Source: Alphaproteobacteria bacterium
Lineage (GTDB): Bacteria; Pseudomonadota; Alphaproteobacteria; Reyranellales; Reyranellaceae
NCBI GenBank assembly: GCA_017307275.1
Contig: JAFKFK010000029.1
Span: 20,443 to 84,442, forward strand
DNA length: 64,000 nt
Reading direction: 5' to 3'
Of this stretch, positions 47,543-56,376 are shown piece after piece. The notes beneath the pieces were generated by a model that saw only the letters and a program-made list of their open reading frames with translations, was not told where the DNA came from and did not search any database. The stretch's first letter is position 1. The number at the start of each line of letters is the position of its first letter. The position numbers and the translations under genes are program-made.

Positions 47543-49099
47543 GTGGAAGCCCTGTCTCGCAACTTCGCGGGAGTGCCGGTCATCGTCGGCGGCGGCCTTG
47601 CCGGCCTGATGACGGCGCTGAAGCTCGCACCGCGGCCGGTGATCTTGCTGGCGAAGACGCCGCTGACCGAGGGCGCCGCCTCGACATGGGCTCAGGGTGG
47701 TATCGCGGCCGCCTTGGGCGACGACGATGGGCCGTCACTGCATGCCGAGGACACTCTTGCGGCGGGCGACGGCCTCACCGACCCGGCGGTCGCCAGCCGC
47801 ATCGCCGCGGCCGCGCCCGATGCCATCGCCACGCTTGAGCGTCTAGGCGTCGTCTTCGATCGTGATGCGAATGGCCGGTTCGCGCTTGGCCTCGAAGCAG
47901 CACACGCCCGCCGCCGCATCGTCCACGCTGCGGGAGACGGAACTGGCGCTGCCATCATGCGTGCCCTGGCCGCCGTAGTGCGCGCCACGCCCTCGATCAC
48001 GGTGATCGAAGGGCTCGAAGCACGCCGCCTGCTGGTCGACGACCGCGGCATTGCGGGGGTGCTGGCGGCGGGGCCATGGAATGCCTGTGTCCTGCAAAGC
48101 CGAACGGTGGTGCTGGCCACTGGTGGACTTGGTGGTCTTTTCGCGCACACGACCAATCCGCTGGGCGCCGTCGGCCAGGGCATCGCCCTCGCGGCTCGCG
48201 CCGGCGCCATGCTCGCCGACATGGAGTTCGTGCAGTTCCATCCCACTGCGCTTGACGTCGGGCTCGACCCCATGCCGCTGGTCAGCGAAGCCGTGCGCGG
48301 CGAAGGGGCGGTGTTAGTCGACGAGACCGGTGCACGGTTCATGGCGGGGCAAGGTCGCGCCGAACTCGAACCACGCGACGTCGTCTCGCGCGCCGTCGCC
48401 GCGCACATCGCTCAGGGCCATCGTGTCTTCCTCGATGCTCGCGACTCGCTGGGTTCGGATTTTGCCACCCACTTTCCCGGCATCACGGCACGTTGCCTCG
48501 CCGCAGGCATCAATCCGGCGTCGCAGCCGATCCCCGTGCGCCCCGCGGTCCACTATCACATGGGCGGTATTGTCGTAGACGAAGCCGGTCGCAGCAGCAT
48601 CGAGGGCTTGTGGGCCTGCGGCGAGGTCTCGGCAACGGGCTTACATGGCGCCAACCGGCTGGCGAGCAACTCGCTGCTCGAAGCCGTGGTCGGCGCAGGC
48701 CTTGTCGCCGAGAGCATCGCAGGAACATCGGTCGCACCGCTGCCAGTATTGCGACCGGTAGCGTTGCCCGAAGCCGCCGACGCCACTGTCCTTCGTACGA
48801 TGGCCAGCGAGGCCCTCGGCGTGGTGCGCGAACGCAAGGGGCTACAGGCCGCGATCGCGCGGTTGGAGCCGATCGCTTTCTCGAACGATGCCGCCGCCGA
48901 TCCCGCCCTCGTGGCGCTGATGATCGCGACGGCAGCACTCGCCCGCGAGGAAAGCCGCGGCGGTCACTGGCGCCGCGATTTCCCCCAGGCCTCGCCTGCC
49001 TGGACCTGCCGCCTCGTGCAGCATCTCGACAACAACCGCATCGTCTACAAACGGAACCCTGCTCATGACCATCCCGTCGCTTCCCATGCTCATGCTTGA
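47543..49099 (+). CDS. nadB: L-aspartate oxidase
   Basis: FAD enzyme oxidising aspartate to iminoaspartate, the NadA substrate. It has 518 residues. The FAD fold is PVIVGGGLAGLMTALKLAPR; STWAQGGIAAALGDDD, QFHPTALDVG, EAVRGEGAVLVDETGARFM and VHYHMGGIVVDEAGRS with the catalytic region, and ACGEVSATGLHGANRLASNS, complete the succinate-dehydrogenase-like flavoprotein layout. I chose the GTG at 47543, preceded by AGGA and just after the nadA stop; a longer frame would lie inside nadA. Its 3' end overlaps nadC by 35 bases. Confidence 0.95.
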   Translation: MEALSRNFAGVPVIVGGGLAGLMTALKLAPRPVILLAKTPLTEGAASTWAQGGIAAALGDDDGPSLHAEDTLAAGDGLTDPAVASRIAAAAPDAIATLERLGVVFDRDANGRFALGLEAAHARRRIVHAAGDGTGAAIMRALAAVVRATPSITVIEGLEARRLLVDDRGIAGVLAAGPWNACVLQSRTVVLATGGLGGLFAHTTNPLGAVGQGIALAARAGAMLADMEFVQFHPTALDVGLDPMPLVSEAVRGEGAVLVDETGARFMAGQGRAELEPRDVVSRAVAAHIAQGHRVFLDARDSLGSDFATHFPGITARCLAAGINPASQPIPVRPAVHYHMGGIVVDEAGRSSIEGLWACGEVSATGLHGANRLASNSLLEAVVGAGLVAESIAGTSVAPLPVLRPVALPEAADATVLRTMASEALGVVRERKGLQAAIARLEPIAFSNDAAADPALVALMIATAALAREESRGGHWRRDFPQASPAWTCRLVQHLDNNRIVYKRNPAHDHPVASHAHA

Positions 49100-49916
49100 A
49101 CCGGTCGTGCGCGCTGCACTGCTGGAAGATCTCGGCCGCGCAGGTGACATCACCACCGACGCCATCGTGCCCGCAACGGCGCGCGCCGAGACCGTGCTGG
49201 TCGCACGCCAGCCCGGCATCGTTGCCGGCCTCGACCTCGCCGCGACGGCGTTCCGGCTGGTCGATCCTGCCATCAAGATCGAGGTTGAGCGGCCGGACGG
49301 TACACGTTTGGCACCGGGCGACCGCATCGCCACGATCTCCGGCCCGGCCCGCGGCATGCTGACGGCCGAACGGGTTGCCTTGAACTTCCTGGGACATCTC
49401 AGCGGTGTGGCGAGCGCGGCGGCAACGCTGGTCGAAGCGGTGCGCGGCCACAAGGCGCGCATCTGCTGCACCCGCAAGACCATGCCGGGCATGCGCTCGC
49501 TGCAGAAATACGCCGTGCGCGTGGGCGGCGGCTCCAATCACCGCTTCGGTCTCGACGATGCCGTTCTCATCAAGGACAACCATGTCGCCGTTGCCGGCGG
49601 CATCGGGCCTGCGATTCGCGCGGCCCGCGCCGGCGTCGGTCATCTGGTGAAGATCGAAGTCGAGGTCGACACGCTCGTACAACTCGACGAAGCGATGGCC
49701 ATCGGCGTCGACGCCGTCCTGCTCGACAACATGACACCGGAGCAGCTCACCCAGGCGGTCCGTACGATCGATGGCCGCGCCATTGCCGAAGCGTCCGGCC
49801 GCATCACGCCGCAGACGGCGCCCGCCATCGCGGCGAGCGGCGTCGATCTCATTTCAGCGGGTTGGCTGACCCATAGCGTCAGCGTGCTCGATATCGGCCT
49901 CGACTGGCGAAGCTAG
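49065..49916 (+). CDS. nadC: Nicotinate-nucleotide diphosphorylase (carboxylating)
   Basis: Converts quinolinate and PRPP to nicotinate mononucleotide. It has 283 residues. Family features are LLEDLGRAGDITTDAIVP, ERVALNFLGHLSGVA, CCTRKTMPGMRSLQKYAVR, GGGSNHRFGLDDAVLIKDNH with the catalytic Lys, EVEVDTLVQLDEA and VLLDNMTPEQL, and the C-terminal GVDLISAGWLTHS. The ATG at 49065 lies inside nadB; later in-frame ATGs at 49086 and 49092 are possible. The overlap implies coupled translation with nadB. Confidence 0.96.
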   Translation: MTIPSLPMLMLEPVVRAALLEDLGRAGDITTDAIVPATARAETVLVARQPGIVAGLDLAATAFRLVDPAIKIEVERPDGTRLAPGDRIATISGPARGMLTAERVALNFLGHLSGVASAAATLVEAVRGHKARICCTRKTMPGMRSLQKYAVRVGGGSNHRFGLDDAVLIKDNHVAVAGGIGPAIRAARAGVGHLVKIEVEVDTLVQLDEAMAIGVDAVLLDNMTPEQLTQAVRTIDGRAIAEASGRITPQTAPAIAASGVDLISAGWLTHSVSVLDIGLDWRS

Positions 49917-49918
49917 GC

Positions 49919-50392
49919 TCACTGGCTCACTTCGCAATGTTTGTGCATCTCCTTGCAGACACGCAAGACAGCCTGCACGACCATCGAGGCCGTTGAGCTT
50001 TCACCGGCACCGGCGTGGCCTGCGATCAGGAGCTGTGAGACGTCGTCGCTGAAGTGCACGACGTTAAGGGTCGCCGTACGGTCCCCTTCGGCGATCTGCA
50101 GGCGGCGGGCATGAGAGTCGTGCATCAGGATGCGCACCGACTTGTTCTTGCGGGCAAGCTCAAGCGCCGTGGCAAACACCTTGTCGGCCGACACGTCGAG
50201 GATGACCGTCGCGAAGTCATAGCCCGGTCGGCCGTTCTGCTGGCCCTCGGTCATCTGATGGATGCGTCCCATCGCCTTGCGCGCCAGGAACACCCATTGC
50301 GCTTCTGCAGCCCCAAACGGCATGGCGGCCAGCACGAGGCCGCCGAGCGCGGCCAGCATCGTCAGTCGCTTGAGTTTCTTCATTCGTGCCAC
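49919..50392 (-). CDS. Small exported protein of unknown function
   Basis: I do not recognise the family. The 157 residues begin with a signal peptide (KKLKRLTMLAALGGLVLAAM, cleavage after AAEA-Q about residue 31). The mature part has VILDVSADKVFATALELARK and SVRILMHDSHARRLQIAEGD, an alpha/beta pattern with a late Cys pair (RVCKEMHKHCEV) that could form a disulfide. An internal start at MKKLK (about 50383) is equally likely. It is convergent with nadC, two bases between stops, and lies 21 bases downstream of the old yellow enzyme gene. Confidence 0.75.
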   Translation of the reverse strand: MARMKKLKRLTMLAALGGLVLAAMPFGAAEAQWVFLARKAMGRIHQMTEGQQNGRPGYDFATVILDVSADKVFATALELARKNKSVRILMHDSHARRLQIAEGDRTATLNVVHFSDDVSQLLIAGHAGAGESSTASMVVQAVLRVCKEMHKHCEVSQ

Positions 50393-50413
50393 CCTGCTTG
50401 TGTGGGTGGCATT

Positions 50414-51514
50414 CTACGCAAGCGTCGCCAATGACGAAGCGGAAAACGGCGCCAGCTCTGCGAAGCGACCATCGCGCACCTTAGCTGCCCATTGCGCATC
50501 ACCCAGCAACGCACGACCGACAGCGACAAGGTCGAACTCGCCGCGCTCCAGACGCGCCTCGAGTTCTCCCAGCTCGCCGACCTCGGAGGTTTCGCGCGTC
50601 CGGAAAGTTTGAACGAAGTCAGCCCCCTTGAGACCGACCGAGCCCACCGTGATCGTGGGCTTGCCGGTGAGCTTCTTCGTCCAGCCCGCGAGGTTCAGCG
50701 AAGAGCCGTCGAACTCGGGCTCCCAGAAGCGACGGGTCGAGCAATGGAAGATGTCGGTGCCGGCCGCGGTCAGCGGTTCGAGAAAGCGGGCCAGCTCGTC
50801 CGGCGTCTGCGCAAGGCGAGCGGCGAAGTCCTGCTGCTTCCACTGGGAGAAGCGCAGGATGATCGGATAGCTCTCGCCAACCCGGGCACGGATCGCCTTC
50901 ACGATCTCGGCGGCAAAGCGCGTGCGGCTCACGAAGTCGCCGCCCCAGGAATCGTCACGCCGGTTGGCGCCCTCCCAGAAGAACTGGTCGATCAGGTAGC
51001 CATGCGCGCCATGGATCTCGACGGCGTCGAAGCCGATCTCCTGGGCCACCGCGGCGGCCTTGGCGAAGGCATCGATCGTATCGGCGATCTCGGCTTCGCT
51101 CATCGGCTGGCCGACCTGCTTGCCCGAAGCAGCGAGCCCCGACGGACCATCCGACGGCGCCTCCGGATGCGGGCCGGTGCCCGGTTTGCGCATCATGCCC
51201 TGGTGCCAGAGCTGCGGCGCAATCCGCCCACCCGCTGCATGCACCTCCTCGACGACGCGCCGCCAGCCGGCGAGGCTCGCGGGCGCATGGAAGTTCGGCA
51301 CGTTGGCATCGTTGGTCGCGGCCGGCCGATCCACGGTCGTGCCTTCGGTGACGATCAGTCCGACACCACCTTCTGCGCGGCGGCGATAGTAGGCCGCCAC
51401 ATCCGGCCCCGGCACGCTTTCCGGGCTCTTGGACCGTGTCATCGGCGCCATCACCAACCGGTTGGCGAGCGACAGCGACTTGCAGGCGAAGGGACGGAAA
51501 AGCGAACTGGTCAT
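50414..51514 (-). CDS. Old yellow enzyme family NADH:flavin oxidoreductase
   Basis: FMN-dependent ene-reductase-like enzyme with a TIM barrel, 366 residues. Features are NRLVMAPMTRSKS for FMN contacts, QLWHQGM, VEIHGAHGYLIDQFF with the substrate-binding His, NRRDDSWGGDFVSRTRF, and VGRALLGDAQWAAKV. Substrates may be unsaturated carbonyl compounds or nitro compounds, and also dienoyl-CoA-like compounds in related proteins. It follows the M81 peptidase gene by 13 bases and may belong to the etfBA-hbd transcript. No iron-sulfur Cys cluster is seen, so it is not the long 2,4-dienoyl-CoA reductase type. Confidence 0.92.
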   Translation of the reverse strand: MTSSLFRPFACKSLSLANRLVMAPMTRSKSPESVPGPDVAAYYRRRAEGGVGLIVTEGTTVDRPAATNDANVPNFHAPASLAGWRRVVEEVHAAGGRIAPQLWHQGMMRKPGTGPHPEAPSDGPSGLAASGKQVGQPMSEAEIADTIDAFAKAAAVAQEIGFDAVEIHGAHGYLIDQFFWEGANRRDDSWGGDFVSRTRFAAEIVKAIRARVGESYPIILRFSQWKQQDFAARLAQTPDELARFLEPLTAAGTDIFHCSTRRFWEPEFDGSSLNLAGWTKKLTGKPTITVGSVGLKGADFVQTFRTRETSEVGELGELEARLERGEFDLVAVGRALLGDAQWAAKVRDGRFAELAPFSASSLATLA

Positions 51515-51527
51515 CGGAGCATCGGCC

Positions 51528-53000
51528 TCAGGGAAAGGTAACGTCGCCGTAGGGATAGAGCTTCTTCAGGTCGACGTTGCGATAGGGCAGGCCGTCGAGA
51601 CGGACGGTGCCGAGGAAAGGTTCGAGCGGCTCGACCAGCAGGATGGTCTTGGCGAAGCCCGAATCGTCGAAGCCGCGGCGGAAGTGAACGCGCGACTTGA
51701 TGGCGAAGGCGTTGAAAGATGTCACATCGAGGCCAAGCGCTTCAAGCGACAAGGGCTCCTGTACCTGGACGAGATAGCGGCTCAGCACCAGCACGTTGCC
51801 GCGGCCGAACTCCACGACGATCCAGAGCTGTCCATATCCTTCGGCGGCATTCAGGACCGTGCCGGTGATGCGCACCGGTTGGCCGGCCGATTCGTCGGCG
51901 AGGCCGCCCACGTCCATGTCGAACGGATCGCCTGCCTTCACGCCGCCGGCCGCGTTGAGCGCATCGCTCACCTTGGCGTCGGCGATGGTCGCGATCAGCA
52001 CGCCTGAGAGATCCTGCTCGATGATCTCTTTCAGAAGCCACGTCGCCGACCCCGAGCGATCGCTGTGATCGGCCAGGACGACCGGCGTCTCGCCACGCTC
52101 GATCGCTTCCTTGGCAAGCCGCACGCCGTCGGGAATGGTGTGCACCTTGGTCGAGCCGAGCAGGTCGTCGCGACGACGCCACGCCCACAGCGCGAGATCG
52201 TCGGCGGCCCTGCGCGCGAGCGCATCGTCGCCATTGCTCATGGCCTGGATGGTCATGCCGACATCGGGCACGTCGGCAAAGGGAAAGCCGAAGAAGACGT
52301 TCACGTAGAGGTCGGGCTCGCGCGCTTCCCAGACGAGCGCGCGCTGCACCAGATCCATCCACGGCGACGCGCCGGTCCATTGCAGGACCGTGGGCGAGAT
52401 GATCGGCACCTTCACCGTCACGGTCTTCGGCGCGTAGTCGCCGCGAATGGCACGCACCAGCATGCGGGCGGCCCGCTCGCCCTGCAGGTAGCTGTCATAG
52501 TGCGGGAAGTACTTCACCGTGAACGCCATGTCGGCGTGGCGCAGGAATTCTTCGTCTTCGTTGCCATGTGGGTCGAAGGTCCCGACGATGAAGGCGCCGC
52601 TGCCGACGACCTCGCGAACACAGCGGGCGATATCGGCTTCCGGCCGCGCCACGCCACGAACGCCCATGGCGCCGTGCAGGCTGAGATACACGCCGTCGAA
52701 CTTCCCGCTGGCCTTGAGGTCGGCGATCATCCCATCGAGCAGGGTCTCGTAGGCTTCTTCGGTGATCCAGCCGGAACCGGTGCCGGTCCTCGGCCACAGC
52801 GGAGACTCGATGCCGACCAGCTCGACGTCGTCGTGCTCGCGCGCCACCTTCACGAAGCCGCCCATGTAGGAGCGGGCATCGTGTGCCAGCAGTGCCTCGC
52901 CCTTGGCCGGCGAGCCTTTATAGGTGAAGTCGGCCAACGTGGTGTCGTTCGGAAGGAACGTCACCGTCTCGTGGGCAAAGTAGAGGACGGCGATGCGCAT
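51528..53000 (-). CDS. M81 family metallopeptidase (MlrC-like)
   Basis: Homologue of microcystinase C, a metallohydrolase first described in degradation of linearised microcystin; most members have unknown substrates. It has 490 residues. An N-terminal DUF1485-type domain (about 1-290) has FAHETVTFLPND, SLHGAMGVRG and GTFDPHGNEDEEFL, typical for metal binding. The MlrC_C domain follows (about 310-485, VVLADHSDRSGSATWLLKE). I chose the ATG at 52998-53000 with AGGGGG upstream; another ATG overlapping the hbd stop (TGATG) would add seven residues. It follows hbd by 20 bases. Confidence 0.9.
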   Translation of the reverse strand: MRIAVLYFAHETVTFLPNDTTLADFTYKGSPAKGEALLAHDARSYMGGFVKVAREHDDVELVGIESPLWPRTGTGSGWITEEAYETLLDGMIADLKASGKFDGVYLSLHGAMGVRGVARPEADIARCVREVVGSGAFIVGTFDPHGNEDEEFLRHADMAFTVKYFPHYDSYLQGERAARMLVRAIRGDYAPKTVTVKVPIISPTVLQWTGASPWMDLVQRALVWEAREPDLYVNVFFGFPFADVPDVGMTIQAMSNGDDALARRAADDLALWAWRRRDDLLGSTKVHTIPDGVRLAKEAIERGETPVVLADHSDRSGSATWLLKEIIEQDLSGVLIATIADAKVSDALNAAGGVKAGDPFDMDVGGLADESAGQPVRITGTVLNAAEGYGQLWIVVEFGRGNVLVLSRYLVQVQEPLSLEALGLDVTSFNAFAIKSRVHFRRGFDDSGFAKTILLVEPLEPFLGTVRLDGLPYRNVDLKKLYPYGDVTFP

Positions 53001-53020
53001 CGACGCCGCCCCCTCGCGCA

Positions 53021-53893
53021 TCAGCGCGTCGGAACCGGGCGCTCGCCCGAATAGTCGTAGAAGCCGCGCTTGACCTTGCGGCCGATCCAGCCGGCTTCGA
53101 CGTACTTCACCAGCAGCGGGCACGGACGATACTTGGAATCGGCCAAGCCCTCGTGCAGCACCTGCATCACCGAGAGACAGGTATCGAGGCCGATAAAGTC
53201 GGCCAGTTCGAGCGGGCCCATCGGATGGTTGGCACCGAGCTTCATGCCGGTGTCGATCGCCTCGACGTTGCCCACGCCCTCGTAGAGGGCATAGACCGCC
53301 TCGTTGATCATCGGCAGCAGGATGCGATTGACGATGAAGGCCGGGAAGTCTTCGGCGTTCACCGGCTTCTTGTCGAGCTTGACCACGACCTCGCGCACGG
53401 TGCGGAAGGTCTCCTCTTCCGTGGCGATGCCGCGGATGAGTTCGACCAGCCCCATGAGCGGCACGGGGTTCATGAAGTGCATGCCCATGAACTTGCCGGG
53501 CCGGTCGGTGACCGACGCAAGGCGCGTCACCGAAATCGACGAGGTGTTGGTGGCGAGCAGCACGTTCGGCGGCAGATCGATGCAGACCTTCTTGAAGATC
53601 TCGCGCTTGATCGCCTCGTTCTCCGTCGCCGCCTCGACCACCAGGTCGCATTCGGCGAAGGTCTTGTAGTCGATGACCGGCACGATGCGCTTCAGCGCAG
53701 CGTCCTTTTCCTCGGGCCGGATCATGCCACGGCTGATCTGGCGGTCCATGTTGCGGCCGATATTGTCGAGGCCCTTGTCGAGGTGCGCCTGGTCGACATC
53801 CGCGAGTTGGATGTCGTAGCCCTTCAGCGCGCAGACATGGGCGATGCCGCTGCCCATCTGGCCGGCACCGATAACGCCGATGCGCTTGATCAT
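53021..53893 (-). CDS. 3-hydroxybutyryl-CoA dehydrogenase
   Basis: NAD(P)-dependent oxidation of 3-hydroxyacyl-CoA, or acetoacetyl-CoA reduction in reverse. It has 290 residues. The Rossmann motif is IGVIGAGQMGSGIAHVCALK; catalytic residues lie in MHFMNPVPLM (His) and the upstream ENEAIK region (Glu). The C-terminal domain has GFIVNR-like FPAFIVNRILLPMINEAVYA and HPMGPLELADFIGLDT. It is the single-domain (hbd/paaH) form without the hydratase fusion. It follows etfA by 39 bases. Confidence 0.94.
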   Translation of the reverse strand: MIKRIGVIGAGQMGSGIAHVCALKGYDIQLADVDQAHLDKGLDNIGRNMDRQISRGMIRPEEKDAALKRIVPVIDYKTFAECDLVVEAATENEAIKREIFKKVCIDLPPNVLLATNTSSISVTRLASVTDRPGKFMGMHFMNPVPLMGLVELIRGIATEEETFRTVREVVVKLDKKPVNAEDFPAFIVNRILLPMINEAVYALYEGVGNVEAIDTGMKLGANHPMGPLELADFIGLDTCLSVMQVLHEGLADSKYRPCPLLVKYVEAGWIGRKVKRGFYDYSGERPVPTR

Positions 53894-53932
53894 GATGGGT
53901 ATCCCCTTGGAGTTCTGGCTACGGGGTTCTGG

Positions 53933-54868
53933 CTACTTCTTCTCGACCGCGGCCGTCAGCTCCGGAACGATCTGGAACAGATCACCCACGAGGCCATAGT
54001 CGGCCACCTGGAAGATCGGCGCTTCTTCGTCCTTGTTGATCGCCACGATGGTCTTGCTGTCCTTCATGCCGGCGAGATGCTGGATCGCGCCGGAGATGCC
54101 GATGGCGATGTAGAGATCGGGCGCCACCACCTTACCGGTCTGGCCGACCTGGTAGTCGTTCGGCACGTAGCCCGCATCGACGGCGGCGCGGCTGGCACCG
54201 AGGCCGGCGCCGAGCTTGTCGGCCAGCGTCTCGAGCATCTTGAAGTTCTCGCCGCTCTGCAGGCCACGGCCGCCAGACACGACGATCTTGGCGCTGGTGA
54301 GCTCGGGCCGCTCGCTCTTGGAGAGCTCGGCGCCGACGTAGGACGACAGACCCTTGGCACCTTCGCCGCCGATCTTCTCGATCGCCGCCGAGCCGCCCGC
54401 AGCAGCCGCCTTGAAGTTGGTCGGACGGATGGTCACGACCTTGACCTTGTCGGCCGTCTGCACGGTCGCCATGGCGTTGCCGGCGTAGATCGGGCGCACG
54501 AAGGTGTCGGGCGAGACGACCTGCGTCGCCTCGGAAACCTGCGCAACGTCCAGCAGAGCGGCGACGCGCGGCGCGATGTTCTTGCCGACCGAGTCGGCTG
54601 CCATCACGACGTGGCTGTAGTTCGGCGCGAGCTTCACGACGAGCGGCGCGATGTCCTCGGCCAGCCAGTTGGCGTAGGCGGCATCGTCCGCCTGCAGCAC
54701 CTTGGCGACGCCCTGGATCGCGGCGGCCGACTTGGCGGCTTCGTCGCAGTTGCTGCCGGCCACCAGCACGGTGACATCGGAGCCCATCTGGCCTGCAGCC
54801 GCCACCGCGTTGGCGACGTTGGCGCGGACCGTTTTGCCGTCATGTGCGGCAACGACGAGAATGGCCAT
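53933..54868 (-). CDS. etfA: Electron transfer flavoprotein alpha subunit
   Basis: With EtfB carries electrons from acyl-CoA dehydrogenases (such as ivd in this window) to ETF:quinone oxidoreductase. It has 311 residues. The C-terminal FAD domain shows ASRAAVDAGYVPNDYQVGQT, GKVVAPDLYIAIGISGAIQH and the ending AGMKDSKTIVAINKDEEAPI followed by FQVADYGLVGDLF. SGGRGLQSGENF marks the start of that domain. The gene begins two bases after etfB. Confidence 0.97.
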   Translation of the reverse strand: MAILVVAAHDGKTVRANVANAVAAAGQMGSDVTVLVAGSNCDEAAKSAAAIQGVAKVLQADDAAYANWLAEDIAPLVVKLAPNYSHVVMAADSVGKNIAPRVAALLDVAQVSEATQVVSPDTFVRPIYAGNAMATVQTADKVKVVTIRPTNFKAAAAGGSAAIEKIGGEGAKGLSSYVGAELSKSERPELTSAKIVVSGGRGLQSGENFKMLETLADKLGAGLGASRAAVDAGYVPNDYQVGQTGKVVAPDLYIAIGISGAIQHLAGMKDSKTIVAINKDEEAPIFQVADYGLVGDLFQIVPELTAAVEKK

Positions 54869-54870
54869 GG

Positions 54871-55620
54871 TCAGATGACTCCCGCTTCGTTCTTCAGCTT
54901 GTCGACCAGCTCGGCAACGGTCTTCACCTTGATACCGGCCTTGCGCTTCGGCGGCTCCTCGACCTTCAGGGTCTTGAGACGCGGCGCGACATCGACGCCC
55001 AGCGCATCCGGCGCCAGAGTCTCGATCGGCTTCTTCTTCGCCTTCATGATGTTCGGCAGCGACGCGTAGCGCGGCTCGTTCAGGCGCAGGTCTGTGGTGA
55101 TCACCGCCGGCATCTTGATCTTGATGTTCTCGAGACCGCCGTCGACCTCGCGCTTCACCTCGACCGAACCATCGGCGACGTTGAGCTTGTTGGCGAAGGT
55201 GCCCTGCGACCAGCCCAGCAGCGCGGCCAGCATCTGGCCGGTCTGGTTGGAGTCGTCATCGATCGCCTGCTTGCCGACGATGACCAGGCCGGGCTGTTCC
55301 TTGTCGACCACGGCCTTCAGCAGCTTGGCGACGGCCAGCGGCTGCAGTTCGCCATCGGCCTGCACGAGGATGCCGCGGTCGGCGCCCATGGCGAGCGCAG
55401 TGCGGATCGTCTCCTGGCACTGGGCCGGGCCTGCGGAAAAGGCGATGACTTCGGTCGCGGCGCCCTTCTCTTTCATGCGGATCGCCTCTTCTACGGCGAT
55501 CTCATCGAAGGGATTCATGGACATCTTGACGTTCGCCGTCTCGACACCCGTGTTGTCGGCCTTGACGCGGATCTTGACGTTGTAGTCGATGACCCGCTTG
55601 ACCGCGACCAGCACTTTCAT
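54871..55620 (-). CDS. etfB: Electron transfer flavoprotein beta subunit
   Basis: Small ETF subunit binding AMP. It has 249 residues. Features are the N-terminus MKVLVAVKRVIDYNVKIRVK, SMNPFDEIAVEEAIRMKEKG, KQAIDDDSNQTGQMLAALL with the AMP-binding segment, and the recognition loop region RLNEPRYASLPNIMKAKKKP, which docks to dehydrogenases. It heads etfB-etfA-hbd and has a good promoter about 60-90 bases upstream. Confidence 0.97.
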   Translation of the reverse strand: MKVLVAVKRVIDYNVKIRVKADNTGVETANVKMSMNPFDEIAVEEAIRMKEKGAATEVIAFSAGPAQCQETIRTALAMGADRGILVQADGELQPLAVAKLLKAVVDKEQPGLVIVGKQAIDDDSNQTGQMLAALLGWSQGTFANKLNVADGSVEVKREVDGGLENIKIKMPAVITTDLRLNEPRYASLPNIMKAKKKPIETLAPDALGVDVAPRLKTLKVEEPPKRKAGIKVKTVAELVDKLKNEAGVI

Positions 55621-55678
55621 CGCGTTGCGCCTATCGGTGAGTTACCGCCCGGCTCAAATGCCTGGCGAAGGGGTTTTC

Positions 55679-55707
55679 GTGTAGGGGTGTTCCGCCGATC
55701 ATGTCAA
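55679..55707 (-). promoter_or_regulatory. Likely sigma-70 promoter of etfBA-hbd
   Basis: On the minus strand TTGACA (55707-55702, perfect) and CTACAC (55684-55679) are 17 bases apart. The -10 is 58 bases before the etfB ATG, leaving a leader of about 50 bases. The upstream gene (PduO) ends at 55777, so this is an independent start for the ETF unit. Confidence 0.65.
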
Positions 55708-55776
55708 GGCTATGGCGCACTGCACAAAATCGCAGGGTGAAAGCTTTTTGCCCTATCTTTCAACAGCTTGGAACGG

Positions 55777-56373
55777 CTAGCGCGCCCCGCCCGGTACCCA
55801 CAGCACATCTGCTGCGCCGTTGTCGTTCAGTCGGCGTGCAAGCACGAACAGATGGTCCGACAACCGGTTGATGTACTTAATCGCCTCGGGGTTGATCGGC
55901 TGTTCGGCCGCCAGATGCGTCATGCAGCGTTCGGCGCGTCGCGCCACAGTACGCCCCAGATGCAGCCAGGACGCCGCTTCGCTGCCACCTGGCAGGATGA
56001 ACGACTTCAGCGGCTGCAGCTCGGCGTTCATCGCGTCGATCTCGCGTTCGAGCCGTTCGACCTGCGACGCTACGATGCGCAGCGCCTGCTCGTCGCGCTT
56101 GGTCTTGCCTTCGGGCGTGCAGAGATCGGCGCCGAGATCGAACAGGTCGTTCTGGATGCGGCCGAGCATCGCATCGGCCTCGTCGAGGCGTGGATCCCTC
56201 ACGCCGACGCGTGCGATCGCATTGCGTGCCAGGCCGATCACCGAATTGGCTTCGTCGGTCGTCCCGTAGGCTTCGACACGAATATCGTGCTTGGCCACCC
56301 TCTCGCCGCGGCCCAGCGACGTCTGCCCGGCGTCGCCGCCGCGCGTGTAGATACGCGTGAGATTGACGGCCAT
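55777..56373 (-). CDS. ATP:cob(I)alamin adenosyltransferase, PduO type
   Basis: Makes adenosylcobalamin from cob(I)alamin and ATP; homologous to human MMAB. It has 198 residues. The N-terminal ATP loop is RIYTRGGDAGQTSLGRGERV, then VEAYGTTDEANSVIGLAR, and at the C-terminus PEAIKYINRLSDHLFVLARR, all diagnostic for PduO. Its product is the cofactor for NrdJ in this window and for the methylmalonyl-CoA mutase implied by pccAB. It lies between the HIG1-domain gene (three bases upstream) and the etf operon, a neighbourhood I recall as common in alphaproteobacteria. Confidence 0.95.
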   Translation of the reverse strand: MAVNLTRIYTRGGDAGQTSLGRGERVAKHDIRVEAYGTTDEANSVIGLARNAIARVGVRDPRLDEADAMLGRIQNDLFDLGADLCTPEGKTKRDEQALRIVASQVERLEREIDAMNAELQPLKSFILPGGSEAASWLHLGRTVARRAERCMTHLAAEQPINPEAIKYINRLSDHLFVLARRLNDNGAADVLWVPGGAR

Positions 56374-56376
56374 CGC

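Noticed and set aside
53153..55069. Long plus-strand frame opposite hbd and etfA/etfB
   Set aside because: Antisense to three well-supported genes, with shadow-like composition.
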